From assembly GCF_032302195.1 (NCBI RefSeq), contig NZ_CP135275.1, positions 4,340,001 to 4,404,000 on the forward strand: a stretch of DNA of 64,000 nucleotides, in the 5' to 3' direction. The translations under genes and the position numbers were made by a program. The notes beneath the pieces were generated by a model, which saw nothing but the letters and a program-made list of their open reading frames with translations, had not been told where the DNA came from and did not search any database. Below, in pieces: positions 26,814 to 37,707 of this stretch (position 1 is its first letter; each line of letters begins with the position of its first letter). This stretch comes from Paenibacillus sp. MMS20-IR301. GTDB lineage: Bacteria; Bacillota; Bacilli; Paenibacillales; Paenibacillaceae.

Positions 26814-26862
26814 AAAAAGCCGCCGCAAAGGAGAAGAACTTCACACTCCAATGCGGTGGCTT
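26814..26862 (-). terminator. Terminator of the giant SLH protein gene
   Basis: AAGCCGCCGCA (26817-26827) pairs with TGCGGTGGCTT (26852-26862) and is followed by TTTTTGTGG on the minus strand, 37 bases after the stop codon at 26899. Confidence 0.82.
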
Positions 26863-26898
26863 GCCTATGCTTATTCCGAACCTTGCAGGTTCATTCTG

Positions 26899-29800
26899 CT
26901 AGTTCAAAAGCTTGCCTGTGCGAAGCAGTCGGGTGAGCATAACGGCAGCTTCAGCGCGGCTTGTGTCACTGCCCGGCGCAAAGTCTCCCGCCGGCTGGCC
27001 TTTCATGATGCCAACCGAGGTCAGTACATTTACGGCTTCCTTAGCCCAGCCTGAAATACTGGCTGCATCCTTGAAGGATACTGCGGTGCTCGCAGAATTC
27101 GCACCAGGAGAAGCTGGTTCAGCAGCCGCTGTACCGGCTGGCAGCAGCTTAAGCGCTCTAGCAATCATCACAGCCATCTGTTCTCTGGTGATCGGTGCAT
27201 CCGGACGGAAGGAACCGTCCGTGTAGCCTTCCACCAGCCCGAGGGCGGCGGCTGCTGCGGCATCCGCAGCATACCACGAACCGGCTGGCGTATCACTGAA
27301 CGTATGCGCTACCGCAGAAGCATCCGGCTGGAGGCCCAGCGAGCGCACCAGCATGGACGAGAACTCAGCCCGGCTGACCGGCTGCTGCGGTGCGAATACG
27401 CCGGCCGACTGGCCGTTCACAATCAGCCGGCTGGCCAGCAGATCAATCTCTGCCTTAGCCCAGTGGGCAGCAGTATCTCCGAAGCTGACCGGATTCACAG
27501 CAACAGCTATGACTCCGCTGGCCAGGCTGCTCTTGACTGTAACCCGGGTCACGCCTGCGCCTGCTTCAAACAGCGCCGGAACGTAACGGAAGCTTCGCGT
27601 CTTGGCATCATAGACCAGCGCTACCGCTGTCTTGGCATCCAGCGCCTCATTAACCGTAAATGTCCGCTCGACATTTACTCTACCGAACCCCGCAGCCGGC
27701 ACGCTGTCGCTGCCGTCTGTGACGCTCAGGCTGAAGCTCACTGGCGTTCCCTTCACTGTGAAGCCCTGCTTGCCGCTGCCGGCAAGCAGCTCCGCCAGCC
27801 CCGCGCCTGCCAGCGGGGCCAGCTTGATTTCGAGCGTGCCGTCCGGCAGCTTCGCTGCCTTAAACACGCTCTCCACCAAGGACAGCGGGAGACGGTAGGA
27901 CGCGTCTCCGCTGCGGACCACCAGCACAGCGGCCGGATTCGCCGCTGATGCCGAGGCTGCCGCTGCTTTCAGCGCAGCGGCACTGAAGCGTGCGGTACCG
28001 TCGGCACCCGCCGCTACTTCAATCACGGCCTGCCCGGCGGCCGCAGCCTTGAGCTGCGCATCGTTATTGGCCGCCGCAGCAGCTGTAGGCTTAGCGCTCG
28101 CCGCCGGCGATGCCGCAGAGACCAGTACCGGAGCCGGTGTCGGGCTCGGGGTAGGACTCGGCTGTGGAGACGGGCCCGCCGGATCTGTTGGATCTACCGG
28201 ATTGCCTGGATTGCCTGGATCTGTAGGATCTGTAGGATCTGTCGGATTCCCTGGATTACCCGGATTCCCTGGGTTGCCCGGATTGCCTGGATCTGTCGGA
28301 TTGCCCGGATCTATCGGGTCTACCGGATCAGGGTCACCGGAACCCGGTTCCTCCGCCTTCACCACCGCAAGATCATACACTCTTGTGCTATTAAGCACAG
28401 TAACATTAATAGTCGTCTTACCTTCAGCCAGCGCCTGCAGCGCACCTTCCTGAAGAGCAGCTACGCTGCCGTCAGCAATGCTGATATCAGCCTCAGCAGT
28501 AACATCTGTACCGGCAGGGCTTAGCACCTGCATTCCCGATGCTGTTCCTACGTTCAGCTCCAGAGGACCCGTCTGCCCGTCCTCAAGCTTGATTGAGAAC
28601 GGCTTGATCAGGTTTGCGACACCCTGGTTCTTCTCAAGAACCGTAAATTCGGACGAGGCATTCGCGACCAGATTCATCCGTTCCCCGCGGATAATCAGAT
28701 TATCCGCCAGCAGGCTGCCCCGCAGATCCTTCGTTATTTCTACACCGCTCGTTCCGGCTCCGTCAATCACGTTATTACTCAGGGTGACTCCATCCACATT
28801 CAGATTGCCATGGACGATCAGCCCGGAATAGGTGCTGTCCAGAGCCGTGTTGTTACGGATCTGAATATCTCCCTGCAGGTTGTTCTCACCTGCATAGAGC
28901 CATAACGCCCCGAGATTGACCCCATAACCGGAGTCATAGCTGCCCGTCCGCAGCAGTGTGTTACGCTCAACAATGGTTGTTCCCTGGAACGGCTCTGCAC
29001 TGAAGCGGGTGGATACCGCAATCCCGGCTCCGTTCGTTACCGTGTCCTTCACAATATTGTCCTGGATCTTATTGTCCCTGCCGCCGAACACGACGATATT
29101 ATCCGCCAGCCACGGGAGGGATACATTATTGAAGCGCGCTGTGTTATTGAAGCTTGGCGTACGTTCATTGCCGTTGACATCCTTCAGTGCGGCATCGGTG
29201 AACGACCACATGGCAATCCCATCGTCGCCCGGATAGCGGATATCGCTCTGCTCCATCATACTGTTGCCTGTGCCGACAGCGAAGTTGATGCCGTCCGCCA
29301 TCAGATTGCGGATACGCAGCCCGGCCATATACAGGCCGTTGGTGCGCGCCTTCTCGCCCATCGGCTGGGTCAGCCACAGGCCTGCCTTCGTATGCTCAAT
29401 CCAGACATTCTGAATGACCGAGCCCTGGCCGAACGCACCGTGAAAAGCATTCGTAACCGCCTCATCGTCGCGGACGTTAATGCCCCCGTCAATCAGCAGA
29501 TCGTATACGCTGATCTTGCCGCCCAGGCCGTAGAATTTGGCCCCGTTCAGCGTGGTGTGCCACATGCCTGCGCCGCGGATCTCCGCAGCCTCCAGCCTCA
29601 GAAGGCCGCTGCCGACGTCGAAGCTGCCGGCCGGGAACCAGACGCCCGCTCCCTGCTCTTTGGCCGCGGCAAGTGCCGCCAGGAATGCGGCAGTATCATC
29701 GCCATCATCATCCGGAATGGCGCCGTAGTCGGTAACGGACAGGAATCCAGCCGGCCGGGTCAGCGCAGGGGCAACCTGCTCCATTTCTGCCAGATCGATG

Positions 29801-32800
29801 ACGTAAGAGGCGGCGGTGTCGTCTGCACCTTTTTCCAGACGGATAACCGCCCCTGCCGGAGCATCGCCGATGAGCGCATGAATCTCGTCATAGAAGCGGT
29901 GGCCGCTGCCCTGGCGCGGATCGTTCGACCACGGATAGCTGCCGTACTCCCAGGCGTATTTGGATGTAAGCTTAAGCTCCCGGTGTTCGCCGTTCACATA
30001 CAGCGACAGTGTCTCTTCCGCACCTGCTCCGTCCGGGCTATCCGGTATGGAATAGCGGAGCACGATGGAATTCGCCGGTTTTGCCAGCGTGAATTCCACA
30101 TAATCCCCGGTATCCTTCAGAATGACCGCCTCGCGGCCGGAGGATTCTGCTGCCAGGCTCAGATATTTGCGTGAAGGCGACACCCGCGTTCCATTCGTGT
30201 CTGCATCCTCTGCTTCATAGCTGACATAAGGGAGCGTAGCTCCGCGGTAAGCTTTGTTCACACTATTCTTGACAGTCAGCTGGTCAATCTCAATAGCACT
30301 CCACTGCTCACCGCCGCCGCTCAGCGAGATCGTATTGATGCCTGCCCGCAGCTTCAGCTTAAGCTGGGCGATCCGCCAGATTGCAGAAGAACTCAGCTTC
30401 ACGCTTCCCTGCGCCAGCCCGTTGACCTCTACCTTCAGCTCAGCTTTGGAATCTGAATGATTTCTGTACCGGAGTGTAACGTCATACTCCTTCGCCTGCT
30501 CAGCGTTGACGGCAAAACGCAGAACTCCGTCTCCATGGAAGGCTTCAGCACCTGCATAGCGGGCATCCCCGGCTACCGGAGTGAAGCTCCAGAGCGTATC
30601 AGCTCCATCTGCCGCCCCCAGCTTCGTTCCCGTTTCACTGTGCGTAAGCGCAGATTTCTGATCTGCACTTAGCAGCAGCCGCCATCCAAGCTTCTCCTGA
30701 ATCATCCACTGTGCAGTTTCCTCGCTGCCATCAGCCGATAACCTAACGCTGCCGCCCTCGCCACGCGCCAGAAAATGTCCGGTCTGAACGTTCATCAGCC
30801 GCTGCCGCCCGTTATAATCCTGCAACAGCCAACGTGCTTCTTCCTGAGCACCGGAGGCTTCAGCATATACCGCCTTGCCATCCGCTTCTGCCAGGACTAT
30901 CCCGTTCATGCCCTGCGGCATAATCGTAATTATATTCGTATCATTCTGCACCGGAGTTGCCGTGTCCGTATTTCTGGCCTCTCCTTGCGGCAGATTGAAC
31001 ACCTGCGGCGCGTCTTCCAGCGCCCACTGCAGCGAATTCTCGGTATCCAGCAGCAGGCCGCGTTCTGCGTAGCCGGTCTTGTTCTGCAGATGGATAAATT
31101 CATCATTATACTGTCCGTACAGACTGCGGACCGTATAATGTCTGGCATCCGCTGCCAGGCTTACTGCCCAGGCCGAAGCGCCGTTATCCGCCGGAGCAGT
31201 ACCCGTACTCTCCAGGAACGAATAATCGCTGTTCAGGGTCACATAATGACCCGTTCCCCGGTTAACAATGAATTGCTGCGCCCCATCCTTCACAATACTC
31301 CAGTGTGAGTACCCGTTGTCTGCAGCAGGCTGGCCGTACAGCACCACACCATGCTCATTCTCATACAGATAATCTCCCGTGGCGGCATTTTTGAACCGGA
31401 CAGGAGCTGCCTGAACAGGCGGTACCGGCTCATACACCGGTTCTGCGGTGAACTGTGCACTGTCCCGGGCAGCCGCATCCGCAGCTTTGCTGATCCTGAT
31501 TACCGGATGGCCGGCTTCATCGGCAGTACCATACAGGTAATGGCCGGACCAGGCACTTTTAAACGTCGTAACTCCCGAGGACTGCATATCCACCGTCCAT
31601 CTGATACTGGCCCAGACATCGTATACCGTCTGCTCAGTGGCTACAGGAACGGAAGGCTCCTCTTGATCAATTACAGGCTCCAGGCTCTGCAGCGACAGGA
31701 ATCTTCCGGTTCCCCTGTTCTTGATCTTCACCGCACCGTTGCTGCCCGGTATATCGACAAGCTGCCAGACGAAAGCATCGCCATCAGCATTAAGCTCCCC
31801 GTACGTAGCTTGACCGACAGTAGGATCAGCTATTAGGCTGACTGCTGTTTCAGCGGCATTCACAGGAGCCGGAGCATTAGCACCGTCAGTCAACGGGTTC
31901 TCCAGCAGTTCTCCTTCTTCTGCTCCCTGCACATCCGCACCTGCTGATGAGTCTGTACTATACACAGCCGCTGTCACCGTGCTGCCGTTCTCCGGAGGCG
32001 TAGCTGCTCCCCCCGAAGCAGGCACCGGCCCGTCCTTCAGATACTGGTCTGCCCCGTTCGCACTGCTCAGCTTGAAGCGGAACAAATCATGCTTTTTCTC
32101 CGTTACGGGCACGAATTTCCACTTCGGGCTGCCCCAATCGGGATTGATTACGCCGTATTCGGCATATTTGGTCAGATTCTGCAACGAGATGTACTTCTCC
32201 GGACGCTCACCTGGCGTTTTATCAAGCAGGCTGGTGAGGACATACGTGCTGTCGCCAGTGTTTGTACCGGTCCAGATGTACGCCGGGTCCACATCATGCC
32301 TGTCCGCAAGCGGCGTCACCGCGATATGGCCGTCCGGCATCTGCGCTACATTGATGTAGTGCCCTGTTTTTTTATTCTGAAAAAGCTTCCGGCCGTTGTA
32401 TTTCTCAATCAGCCACTGATCCGAGCCGTCAGCCTGCATATTGCCGTATTTCAGCATACCATCACTGCTCTCATACCAGTAGAATGACTGCCAGGCATTC
32501 TGGATGCGGTAATAATGCAGGGAACCGTCCGTTGGCACATTCGGGTCCAGCAGCTGCCACTGGGCAGACAGCGAGCCTGCATCGGAAGCCGCACCGGCAA
32601 GTCCATTGCCAAGCGTAGCCAGATATTGTCCCGGAGTCCCTGCATTCCCAATCGTCTGATAGTCATCAAATTCATCCGATTCTTTGAAATTCCACTGATC
32701 GGAAGGCGTGCTTGTACTCAGCGTTACTGCTGTAGCCGTGCCGTCTCCATAGGTAAGATAGTGACCTGTGGCTGCATTGCGGATACGCTTATGGGCGTCA

Positions 32801-33936
32801 TAATCCTCGGCATACCAGAGATAGCTGCCTTCATCCGCTGTACCCGCAGCAATCTCCCCGTGCTTCAGCACGCCGCCTGCGGCTTCATACAGGAAATCTG
32901 TAGCCACCTGGGCATCCGTGTAGGCGGCAATCCGCACCGGCTGCAGCTCACTTACTGCAACAATCCGCCACTGGGCACTCGGATTGCCTCCCCAGCCCGG
33001 CCAATTGTTGGAGCGCACATCGTTGTCACCGTCAAACTGGGGATTCAGCCATAACGGGTTCCCCGCATCCGTAAGCCCGATATTGCGGAAGGTGACAAGT
33101 CCCGCTTCTGCAGCCTGAAGTGCCGGCTCCTGAATCCACTCACTGAGTGACTGCTTGGCCGGATCTATCTCCGCTGAGAAGACCCCGTACCAATGCTCCT
33201 CATTCTGCTTGATGTAATGTCCGGTCGCGCGGTTGCGGATCAGCAGTGTGCCGGAATCCGTTCCCGGCTCCAGAAACCACTGTGCCGACTCATTGCTGAG
33301 CGGCTGCGCGCCGTGCTTCACTTGACCTTCGTCCTCAAACATGACGTTGCCCGGCCGCATTACGCTTTCCAACCGCACCGGCGCTGCGCTGAGGTCCACG
33401 AACGCCCACTGCGGGCTCTCAAATGTGATATTGATATCGCTGCTGACCTGGGCGTAGCCCAGCTGATTCTCCTCGTGGATGACCAGTTTGCTCTCCGGTG
33501 CAGTTGCACTGCGGATGACCATATAGCCCGGACGGTTCGAGGTATCGATCAGCCACTTGTCGGCGGCGCTGCCGCCCCCCGGAACATCAGCAGCCTTGAG
33601 CGAATCCTCCTTGCCGGTATTGCCGTCAAGCGTAATGAAGTGGCCTGTCTTCACATTCTGAATCCGTGACAAGCCCCCATCCGTTACCACCGTCCAGTGG
33701 GACGAGGTATCCGCCGGGTTAGTCATCCCGTAGCGGACAATCCCCTCCGTGGTCTCATACAAAAAATTACTCTTCCACTTGTTCTTAATCAGAACCGTAC
33801 CGGCAGGAATTTGTGCTGCACCGCTCCCCTGGATGCCGTCTGCACGGACAGTACCTCCGGCTCCCGGCAGAGCCAGCTGCGGAAAGATCAGCAACAGCGC
33901 CAGCAGACCCGCAACCGCGGACCTGAATCGTTTCAT
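26899..33936 (-). CDS. Giant secreted SLH protein with trefoil-like repeats, CBM and parallel beta-helix
   Basis: A 2345-residue surface protein. It has a signal peptide ([24 protein letters not shown]). Residues about 40-1200 hold roughly eight imperfect repeats of about 60-80 residues with the motif ...YE...G.(V/L)KYG...W.(I/L).....I.N..TGHY(I/L), resembling beta-trefoil carbohydrate-binding repeats. A CBM6/35-like domain (about 1240-1385) starts with [13 protein letters not shown] pectate-lyase-like right-handed beta-helix starts at about 1395 ([20 protein letters not shown]), like GH87 alpha-1,3-glucanases/mycodextranases. A PGNPGNP/PTDPTDP linker (about 1865-1935) and three SLH domains (about 2150-2345) follow. 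ATG 33936 was chosen for its GGGGG site and signal peptide. Likely a wall-bound polysaccharide-degrading enzyme; the substrate is inferred. Confidence 0.82.
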   Translation of the reverse strand: MKRFRSAVAGLLALLLIFPQLALPGAGGTVRADGIQGSGAAQIPAGTVLIKNKWKSNFLYETTEGIVRYGMTNPADTSSHWTVVTDGGLSRIQNVKTGHFITLDGNTGKEDSLKAADVPGGGSAADKWLIDTSNRPGYMVIRSATAPESKLVIHEENQLGYAQVSSDINITFESPQWAFVDLSAAPVRLESVMRPGNVMFEDEGQVKHGAQPLSNESAQWFLEPGTDSGTLLIRNRATGHYIKQNEEHWYGVFSAEIDPAKQSLSEWIQEPALQAAEAGLVTFRNIGLTDAGNPLWLNPQFDGDNDVRSNNWPGWGGNPSAQWRIVAVSELQPVRIAAYTDAQVATDFLYEAAGGVLKHGEIAAGTADEGSYLWYAEDYDAHKRIRNAATGHYLTYGDGTATAVTLSTSTPSDQWNFKESDEFDDYQTIGNAGTPGQYLATLGNGLAGAASDAGSLSAQWQLLDPNVPTDGSLHYYRIQNAWQSFYWYESSDGMLKYGNMQADGSDQWLIEKYNGRKLFQNKKTGHYINVAQMPDGHIAVTPLADRHDVDPAYIWTGTNTGDSTYVLTSLLDKTPGERPEKYISLQNLTKYAEYGVINPDWGSPKWKFVPVTEKKHDLFRFKLSSANGADQYLKDGPVPASGGAATPPENGSTVTAAVYSTDSSAGADVQGAEEGELLENPLTDGANAPAPVNAAETAVSLIADPTVGQATYGELNADGDAFVWQLVDIPGSNGAVKIKNRGTGRFLSLQSLEPVIDQEEPSVPVATEQTVYDVWASIRWTVDMQSSGVTTFKSAWSGHYLYGTADEAGHPVIRISKAADAAARDSAQFTAEPVYEPVPPVQAAPVRFKNAATGDYLYENEHGVVLYGQPAADNGYSHWSIVKDGAQQFIVNRGTGHYVTLNSDYSFLESTGTAPADNGASAWAVSLAADARHYTVRSLYGQYNDEFIHLQNKTGYAERGLLLDTENSLQWALEDAPQVFNLPQGEARNTDTATPVQNDTNIITIMPQGMNGIVLAEADGKAVYAEASGAQEEARWLLQDYNGRQRLMNVQTGHFLARGEGGSVRLSADGSEETAQWMIQEKLGWRLLLSADQKSALTHSETGTKLGAADGADTLWSFTPVAGDARYAGAEAFHGDGVLRFAVNAEQAKEYDVTLRYRNHSDSKAELKVEVNGLAQGSVKLSSSAIWRIAQLKLKLRAGINTISLSGGGEQWSAIEIDQLTVKNSVNKAYRGATLPYVSYEAEDADTNGTRVSPSRKYLSLAAESSGREAVILKDTGDYVEFTLAKPANSIVLRYSIPDSPDGAGAEETLSLYVNGEHRELKLTSKYAWEYGSYPWSNDPRQGSGHRFYDEIHALIGDAPAGAVIRLEKGADDTAASYVIDLAEMEQVAPALTRPAGFLSVTDYGAIPDDDGDDTAAFLAALAAAKEQGAGVWFPAGSFDVGSGLLRLEAAEIRGAGMWHTTLNGAKFYGLGGKISVYDLLIDGGINVRDDEAVTNAFHGAFGQGSVIQNVWIEHTKAGLWLTQPMGEKARTNGLYMAGLRIRNLMADGINFAVGTGNSMMEQSDIRYPGDDGIAMWSFTDAALKDVNGNERTPSFNNTARFNNVSLPWLADNIVVFGGRDNKIQDNIVKDTVTNGAGIAVSTRFSAEPFQGTTIVERNTLLRTGSYDSGYGVNLGALWLYAGENNLQGDIQIRNNTALDSTYSGLIVHGNLNVDGVTLSNNVIDGAGTSGVEITKDLRGSLLADNLIIRGERMNLVANASSEFTVLEKNQGVANLIKPFSIKLEDGQTGPLELNVGTASGMQVLSPAGTDVTAEADISIADGSVAALQEGALQALAEGKTTINVTVLNSTRVYDLAVVKAEEPGSGDPDPVDPIDPGNPTDPGNPGNPGNPGNPGNPTDPTDPTDPGNPGNPVDPTDPAGPSPQPSPTPSPTPAPVLVSAASPAASAKPTAAAAANNDAQLKAAAAGQAVIEVAAGADGTARFSAAALKAAAASASAANPAAVLVVRSGDASYRLPLSLVESVFKAAKLPDGTLEIKLAPLAGAGLAELLAGSGKQGFTVKGTPVSFSLSVTDGSDSVPAAGFGRVNVERTFTVNEALDAKTAVALVYDAKTRSFRYVPALFEAGAGVTRVTVKSSLASGVIAVAVNPVSFGDTAAHWAKAEIDLLASRLIVNGQSAGVFAPQQPVSRAEFSSMLVRSLGLQPDASAVAHTFSDTPAGSWYAADAAAAAALGLVEGYTDGSFRPDAPITREQMAVMIARALKLLPAGTAAAEPASPGANSASTAVSFKDAASISGWAKEAVNVLTSVGIMKGQPAGDFAPGSDTSRAEAAVMLTRLLRTGKLLN

Positions 33937-34160
33937 AAGTGCGCCCCCTCTAACTAAAATGGACTTCATTTCCATCTTAATTTGGTAACGCTTACAGGAC
34001 GATGTGTGTTTGTATCCAGACGAAGGTGTATTTGTACGTACATGCATACAGAAGAAGCAGCCGCCTTAATTGACAAAAGCTCCGGTTCGCAGGATAGTTA
34101 ATTCATTCACCGTGTACGGATTGTTGTGGTGGAACTACATTTACGGAGGCATTCATCATT

Positions 34161-34793
34161 ATGAAGATTGAACAACCCCGCATTCCGGAGCCTGAACTTC
34201 TGCTGCCGCAGCAGATTCATTCCCTGAGCTCCAAGGACGAATACAGCCGCTGCCTGATCGCAGGTTCTCTCATTGAATACCAGGACGCTGCCAGAGTGTC
34301 TTTTGATAAAACTATTTTCAGGAATGTGACCATTACAGAATCCTCGCTGCACCACATAGAGCTGACGGATGTAATCTTCGAGCATTGCGACCTGTCCAAC
34401 GTCGATTTCAGTGACGCCTTCATTCACCGGACGGAGTTCAGGGATTGCCGGATGATCGGCACGGATTTCACCAGGGCGCGGTTTCAAAATGTTACGGTGA
34501 GCGGGTGTATCGGGGAGTTTGCGGTGTTCCGGTTTGCCAATTTCAAGAATACGGTCTTCGCACAAAGCGCCCTGATCAGCGCCGATTATTACCAGTCCAG
34601 CCTCAGCGGCCTGTTCTTCACGGAATGTAATCTGGATCAGGCGGTGCTGGCCGGATGCAGGCTGAAGGATGTTGATCTCAGTGACTGCGAATTCACCGGC
34701 CTGATGGTTGACCTTCAGGATCTGGACGGCTGCATCATCTCTGCACCGCAGGCTGCCTCCTTCGCCGGGCTGCTGGGTCTGGTCATTAAGTAG
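34161..34793 (+). CDS. Pentapeptide-repeat protein
   Basis: A 210-residue soluble protein with about ten pentapeptide repeats of the A(D/N)LXX type: FDKTIF, HIELTDVIFEHCDLSNVDFSDAFIHRTEFRDCRMIGTDFTRARFQ and later SALISADYYQSSLSGLFFTECNLDQAVLAG. These fold into a quadrilateral beta-helix. Pentapeptide proteins include DNA mimics that protect gyrase (Qnr, MfpA), but nothing here shows that function. ATG 34161 lies 11 bases after GGAGG. It diverges from the giant SLH gene. Confidence 0.85.
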   Translation: MKIEQPRIPEPELLLPQQIHSLSSKDEYSRCLIAGSLIEYQDAARVSFDKTIFRNVTITESSLHHIELTDVIFEHCDLSNVDFSDAFIHRTEFRDCRMIGTDFTRARFQNVTVSGCIGEFAVFRFANFKNTVFAQSALISADYYQSSLSGLFFTECNLDQAVLAGCRLKDVDLSDCEFTGLMVDLQDLDGCIISAPQAASFAGLLGLVIK

Positions 34794-34803
34794 AGCTCAG
34801 GGC

Positions 34804-35301
34804 TTACGTCGCCGCTCCCTTGCCTGCATCCAGTGCAACCAGCTTCAGCTTGCCGGCGCATCTGCCGCAGCGGTACCGCTTCGGATCGGCCTTGCGTTTA
34901 CGCAAATACTCGGTGGCACAGGCGGTACACACCAGCTTATACCGGTAAGGCTGCGGCTTACGCGCCTTGGCCCCCGGCAGGGTCTGGCAGTAGCGGCTGC
35001 CGCCGACGCGGGCCAGCAGATTTTTGAAATCGGCATCCCGGTGCATGTACCCCCGCTTCGCCAGATGCAGATGATAGTGGCAGAGCTCATGCTTGATGAT
35101 TTTCTCCGTCTCCTCCCGCCCGTGGATGGCCAGCTGCTGCGGATTAATCTCTATATTATGGCTTTTGGTGAAATACCGTCCGCCCGTTGTCGTAAGTCTG
35201 CTGTTGAAGCTGGCTGTATGCCGGAAAGGCACGCCGAAGCTGCGCAGGGACACCTGCTCGATCCATTGCTGCAGCTCTTCATTGCTCATACTTATCGTCA
35301 T
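34804..35301 (-). CDS. sprT: SprT-like zinc metalloprotease-fold protein
   Basis: A 165-residue SprT-family protein. HELCHYHLH (about residues 91-99) is the HExxH zinc site. A C-terminal zinc ribbon follows with CTACATEYLRKRKADPKRYRCGRCAGKL. The family is related to the SprT/Spartan domain; its substrate in Firmicutes is unclear. The gene faces cmpA and, with cmpA and tex, matches the ydcK neighbourhood I recall in Bacillus. ATG 35301 is preceded by a modest GTGAGG. Confidence 0.9.
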   Translation of the reverse strand: MTISMSNEELQQWIEQVSLRSFGVPFRHTASFNSRLTTTGGRYFTKSHNIEINPQQLAIHGREETEKIIKHELCHYHLHLAKRGYMHRDADFKNLLARVGGSRYCQTLPGAKARKPQPYRYKLVCTACATEYLRKRKADPKRYRCGRCAGKLKLVALDAGKGAAT

Positions 35302-35409
35302 GCTGCCTCACGGCTCCCTTCCTGTCGCAAATAAGATCCCACTTGAATTGTAACTTGCCCATAGGCTACACTGTCAAGAAGGAAGACAAGTCCGGAGGGA
35401 GAATGACTT

Positions 35410-35769
35410 ATGCCGAAAATGCGGTATGTAATCTTGCAGCAGGATCAGGAACTGCAATTCGTGGAGATGCCTGAAGAGTATGCTTATCAGCTGAGCGCGC
35501 TCAATCTTCGCCTGAACAAAGAGATCGACAAGCTGACAGCAGAGAATGTTCCCGGGCTGCCGCGGGCAATTGCCGAATGTGATTCCCTGGAGCTGCTGCG
35601 TGAGGAGCACAAGCTGGAATCGGGGCTGGCGTACATTAACCGGCTGGAGAACGCTTTTGCCTCTATTCAAGAGACGGAGTATCCGCTGATCTCGCTGCTG
35701 ACGGAAATCCGGGCGCTGCAGGCCCAGCTCGAACAATGGTATGAGGAAGAAGAGGAAGGCGTGCTCTAG
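35410..35769 (+). CDS. Conserved-looking hypothetical protein, acidic C-terminus
   Basis: A 119-residue soluble protein, mostly helical, with heptad-like spacing (LSALNLRLNKEIDKLTAENV; LLTEIRALQAQLEQWYEEEEEG) and an acidic end. It has no membrane segment or known motif. ATG 35410 follows GGAGG by 10 bases. It sits between the diverging sprT gene and cmpA in the same direction as cmpA. The function is unknown. Confidence 0.7.
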   Translation: MPKMRYVILQQDQELQFVEMPEEYAYQLSALNLRLNKEIDKLTAENVPGLPRAIAECDSLELLREEHKLESGLAYINRLENAFASIQETEYPLISLLTEIRALQAQLEQWYEEEEEGVL

Positions 35770-35881
35770 AGCTGCGAAGGGCTGCGGGTTTCATTACGAA
35801 TTAAGGGCTGCTGCCGCACCTTTGGGCAGTCTTCTCCATATGCTATCTGTACATAGGATGCATGCCAGAGGAGGAATTCCC

Positions 35882-36019
35882 TTGCCGCAGTGGCTTTGCC
35901 AACAGCTCATGAAAGCTTACCTTAAGAAAGACCGCCGTCAGATTAAGCTGCTGAATGAATGCTGGTTTTTCTACCGTAACTCTGCCGAACGCCGCGATAT
36001 CGTCCAGAAGGATGTATAG
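35882..36019 (+). CDS. cmpA: Cortex morphogenetic protein CmpA
   Basis: A 45-residue protein, PQWLCQQLMKAYLKKDRRQIKLLNECWFFYRN..., which matches the small sporulation protein CmpA of Bacillus (family pattern P.WL..Q...A...K.R.QI.LLN.CWFFYR). CmpA acts in forespore coat/cortex quality control with ClpXP and SpoIVA. The start is TTG 35882, 7-8 bases after a strong AGGAGG; a longer ORF from 35741 overlaps the previous gene and is rejected. Its neighbour sprT supports the call. A bidirectional terminator follows. Confidence 0.85.
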   Translation: MPQWLCQQLMKAYLKKDRRQIKLLNECWFFYRNSAERRDIVQKDV

Positions 36020-36036
36020 CCGGGCTGACCCTTATT

Positions 36037-36077
36037 AAAAAGCCGCGTTTACCCTTAGGGTAAGCACGGCTTTTGAC
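36037..36077. terminator. Bidirectional terminator after cmpA
   Basis: AAAAGCCGCGTTTACCC pairs with GGGTAAGCACGGCTTTT (36038-36075), with A/T runs on both sides. It can end cmpA on the plus strand and the small membrane protein gene on the minus strand. Confidence 0.85.
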
Positions 36078-36112
36078 TTATCAGGCACTGACCCGGGATT
36101 CCGCTGCTGAGC

Positions 36113-36280
36113 TTAGAACATCGGGAATACGTACCGCACCAGGAAGAACAAGATTCCAAATATAATAATAATGTACGCTGCATATTTGATAAAAGTGGAT
36201 GCGACCAGACTGGAATCCGATTTCTTGTGCACCTCTGTCCGTTCAACCTCTACACTTCTGTCCTTGTAATTCGGCTCCAT
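36113..36280 (-). CDS. Small single-pass membrane protein
   Basis: A 55-residue protein with an acidic/basic N-terminal half (MEPNYKDRSVEVERTEVHKK) and a C-terminal membrane helix (ASTFIKYAAYIIIIFGILFFLVRYVFPMF). I chose ATG 36280 because GAGGAGAG lies 6-7 bases upstream; a longer frame to 36370 has no site. No family was recognised, but this layout is common for small Bacillales membrane proteins of unknown role. Confidence 0.7.
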   Translation of the reverse strand: MEPNYKDRSVEVERTEVHKKSDSSLVASTFIKYAAYIIIIFGILFFLVRYVFPMF

Positions 36281-36458
36281 CTTACATCTCTCCTCTCGGG
36301 TCAATTGCTGTATGACAACCATTAACCGGGGCTTGAGGCACTGAAACAAGATGGCAATTGGACGGTTCATGCAGGGATTAAGGTTCTATTATACAAAAAA
36401 GCCGCAGCTCTCTGCCCGGAATACGACAGCATAAGATGCGCCTTACAGCAATGGATTG

Positions 36459-36953
36459 CTAGCCGAAGCTGCGCTGGCCCGGCCAGGAGCCCTGCAGCTT
36501 GCGGAGCAGCACAATCTGTCCGGTATGGTAGGAATCATGCAGAATCAGACTCATGACCTCTTCGCCCGGGGCATGCCCGGAGCCGCCCCAGTCATAAGCG
36601 CCTTCTTCAAGGGCTTCAATGATCTCGCGCAGTCCGGCATGCACCGTCTTCAGCTTGGCTACTGCCGCGTCCCACGCCTCTTCCCCGCTCTCCGTCACCG
36701 TGAAGGTAGCATCATTGCTGTCCAGGTCAGGCAGCTTCTCCATTCCCTTCAGCTTGCGCAGCAGCCGTTCCTTATAATAAGTCAGATGGTTGACTGTCTC
36801 CCAGATGGAATTACCGGCTGCACCCTGGGGCTTCCAGCTGGCCTGCTCACTGTTCACACCTTCCAGCGCATCCTTAAGCGGCGGTGCCCAATCCTCAACA
36901 TCCATGACATAATCCCAGTTCTCCAGCAGAACGTCGCTAATCTTATTTTGCAT
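36459..36953 (-). CDS. DinB-family protein
   Basis: A 164-residue four-helix-bundle protein of the DinB/YfiT superfamily. The metal-site histidines are seen in WETVNHLTYYKERLLRKL (near residue 55) and LILHDSYHTGQIVLLRKLQG (near residue 140). DinB proteins are often thiol-dependent (bacillithiol or mycothiol) transferases; the substrate here is unknown. ATG 36953 follows AAGGAGGGG. It diverges from the CGNR gene with a paired 31-bp repeat between them. Confidence 0.85.
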   Translation of the reverse strand: MQNKISDVLLENWDYVMDVEDWAPPLKDALEGVNSEQASWKPQGAAGNSIWETVNHLTYYKERLLRKLKGMEKLPDLDSNDATFTVTESGEEAWDAAVAKLKTVHAGLREIIEALEEGAYDWGGSGHAPGEEVMSLILHDSYHTGQIVLLRKLQGSWPGQRSFG

Positions 36954-36997
36954 CCTTACCCCTCCTTAAGATAGTTGGCACACGAAAACCAGCTCAC

Positions 36998-37028
36998 GTA
37001 ACGAGCAAAACATCCCGATAACGGTTAC
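36998..37028. repeat. 31-bp operator-like repeat, copy 1
   Basis: GTAACGAGCAAAACAT...TAACGGTTAC: the ends GTAAC/GTTAC form an inverted repeat. It matches copy 2 at 24 of 31 positions. It lies between the divergent DinB and CGNR genes. Confidence 0.6.
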
Positions 37029-37063
37029 GTAAGAAATGTAGCATATTCGAGCCTGCAGTTCAA

Positions 37064-37094
37064 GTAACTAGCAAAACATAGTTTTAACTGTTAC
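37064..37094. repeat. 31-bp operator-like repeat, copy 2
   Basis: GTAACTAGCAAAACAT...TAACTGTTAC, 66 bp (about six helical turns) from copy 1. It ends 38 bp before the CGNR start and overlaps a candidate -10 (TACAAT, 37092-37097). Confidence 0.6.
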
Positions 37095-37132
37095 AATCAA
37101 AGAAAATATGGCGGCGAAAGGAGTGGTGTACC

Positions 37133-37699
37133 TTGCTGTGGGCGGATTTCATTAACAGCTATTGGCGGGACTGGCGGACAGGTGACCGGAGCAAGGACCG
37201 GGACAAGCTGGACGAACCGGAGTGGCTGGCGGAATGGCTGGAGAAGCAGCAGCTCCCCGCTGCCTTGCCGGTGATGCCGGCGGAGCTGGAGCAGCTGAAG
37301 CAGCTGCGCGGCTGGTTATGGGAGGAAGTACAGCAGTTGGTGCAGGGAGAGACGCCTGACGCCGCTTGTTGGGAACAGCTCAATCAATATCTGGCCGAAG
37401 GACCGGTGATCCGGCGGCTGATTCCGCAGGACGGGGGACAAGCTGAGCTGACGCTACAGCCGCTGCAGAGCCATTGGCAGCAGATTATGGCGGAGATCTC
37501 CGCTTCTTTTGCCGCTGCCCTGCTGGAGAAGGACTACGCACGGTTCCGGATATGCGGGAACCCCGACTGTCTCTGGGTCTATTATGATGATACCCGCAAC
37601 CGCTCGAAGCGCTACTGCGACGATAAGCTCTGCGGTAACCTGATGAAGGTCCGGCGGTTCCGGGCACGCAAAAAGGCTGCCGAAGCGGACGATTCGTAG
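37133..37699 (+). CDS. CGNR zinc-finger (ABATE-type) putative regulator
   Basis: A 188-residue protein with an N-terminal helical ABATE-like domain (LEQLKQLRGWLWEEVQQLV; AAALLEKDYARFRICGNPDCLWVYYDDTRNRSKRYCDDKLCGNLMKVRRFRARKK). The C-terminal CGN-x-D-C...YC...CGN-x-x-KVRRFRAR element is the CGNR zinc finger, with CGNL in place of CGNR. These are thought to be transcription regulators. The start is TTG 37133, 9 bases after AAAGGAG. It probably binds the two 31-bp repeats just upstream and may control itself and the DinB gene. Confidence 0.85.
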   Translation: MLWADFINSYWRDWRTGDRSKDRDKLDEPEWLAEWLEKQQLPAALPVMPAELEQLKQLRGWLWEEVQQLVQGETPDAACWEQLNQYLAEGPVIRRLIPQDGGQAELTLQPLQSHWQQIMAEISASFAAALLEKDYARFRICGNPDCLWVYYDDTRNRSKRYCDDKLCGNLMKVRRFRARKKAAEADDS

Positions 37700-37707
37700 C
37701 AGCCGGG

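Noticed and set aside
35741..36019. 92-codon ORF that includes cmpA
   Set aside because: Its first half overlaps the preceding gene and has no ribosome binding site; the TTG at 35882 behind AGGAGG gives the proper CmpA length.
36380..36480. Possible terminator at the end of the DinB gene
   Set aside because: AGCCGCAGCT before an A-run pairs only partly with sequence inside the DinB stop region, and the loop is too long.
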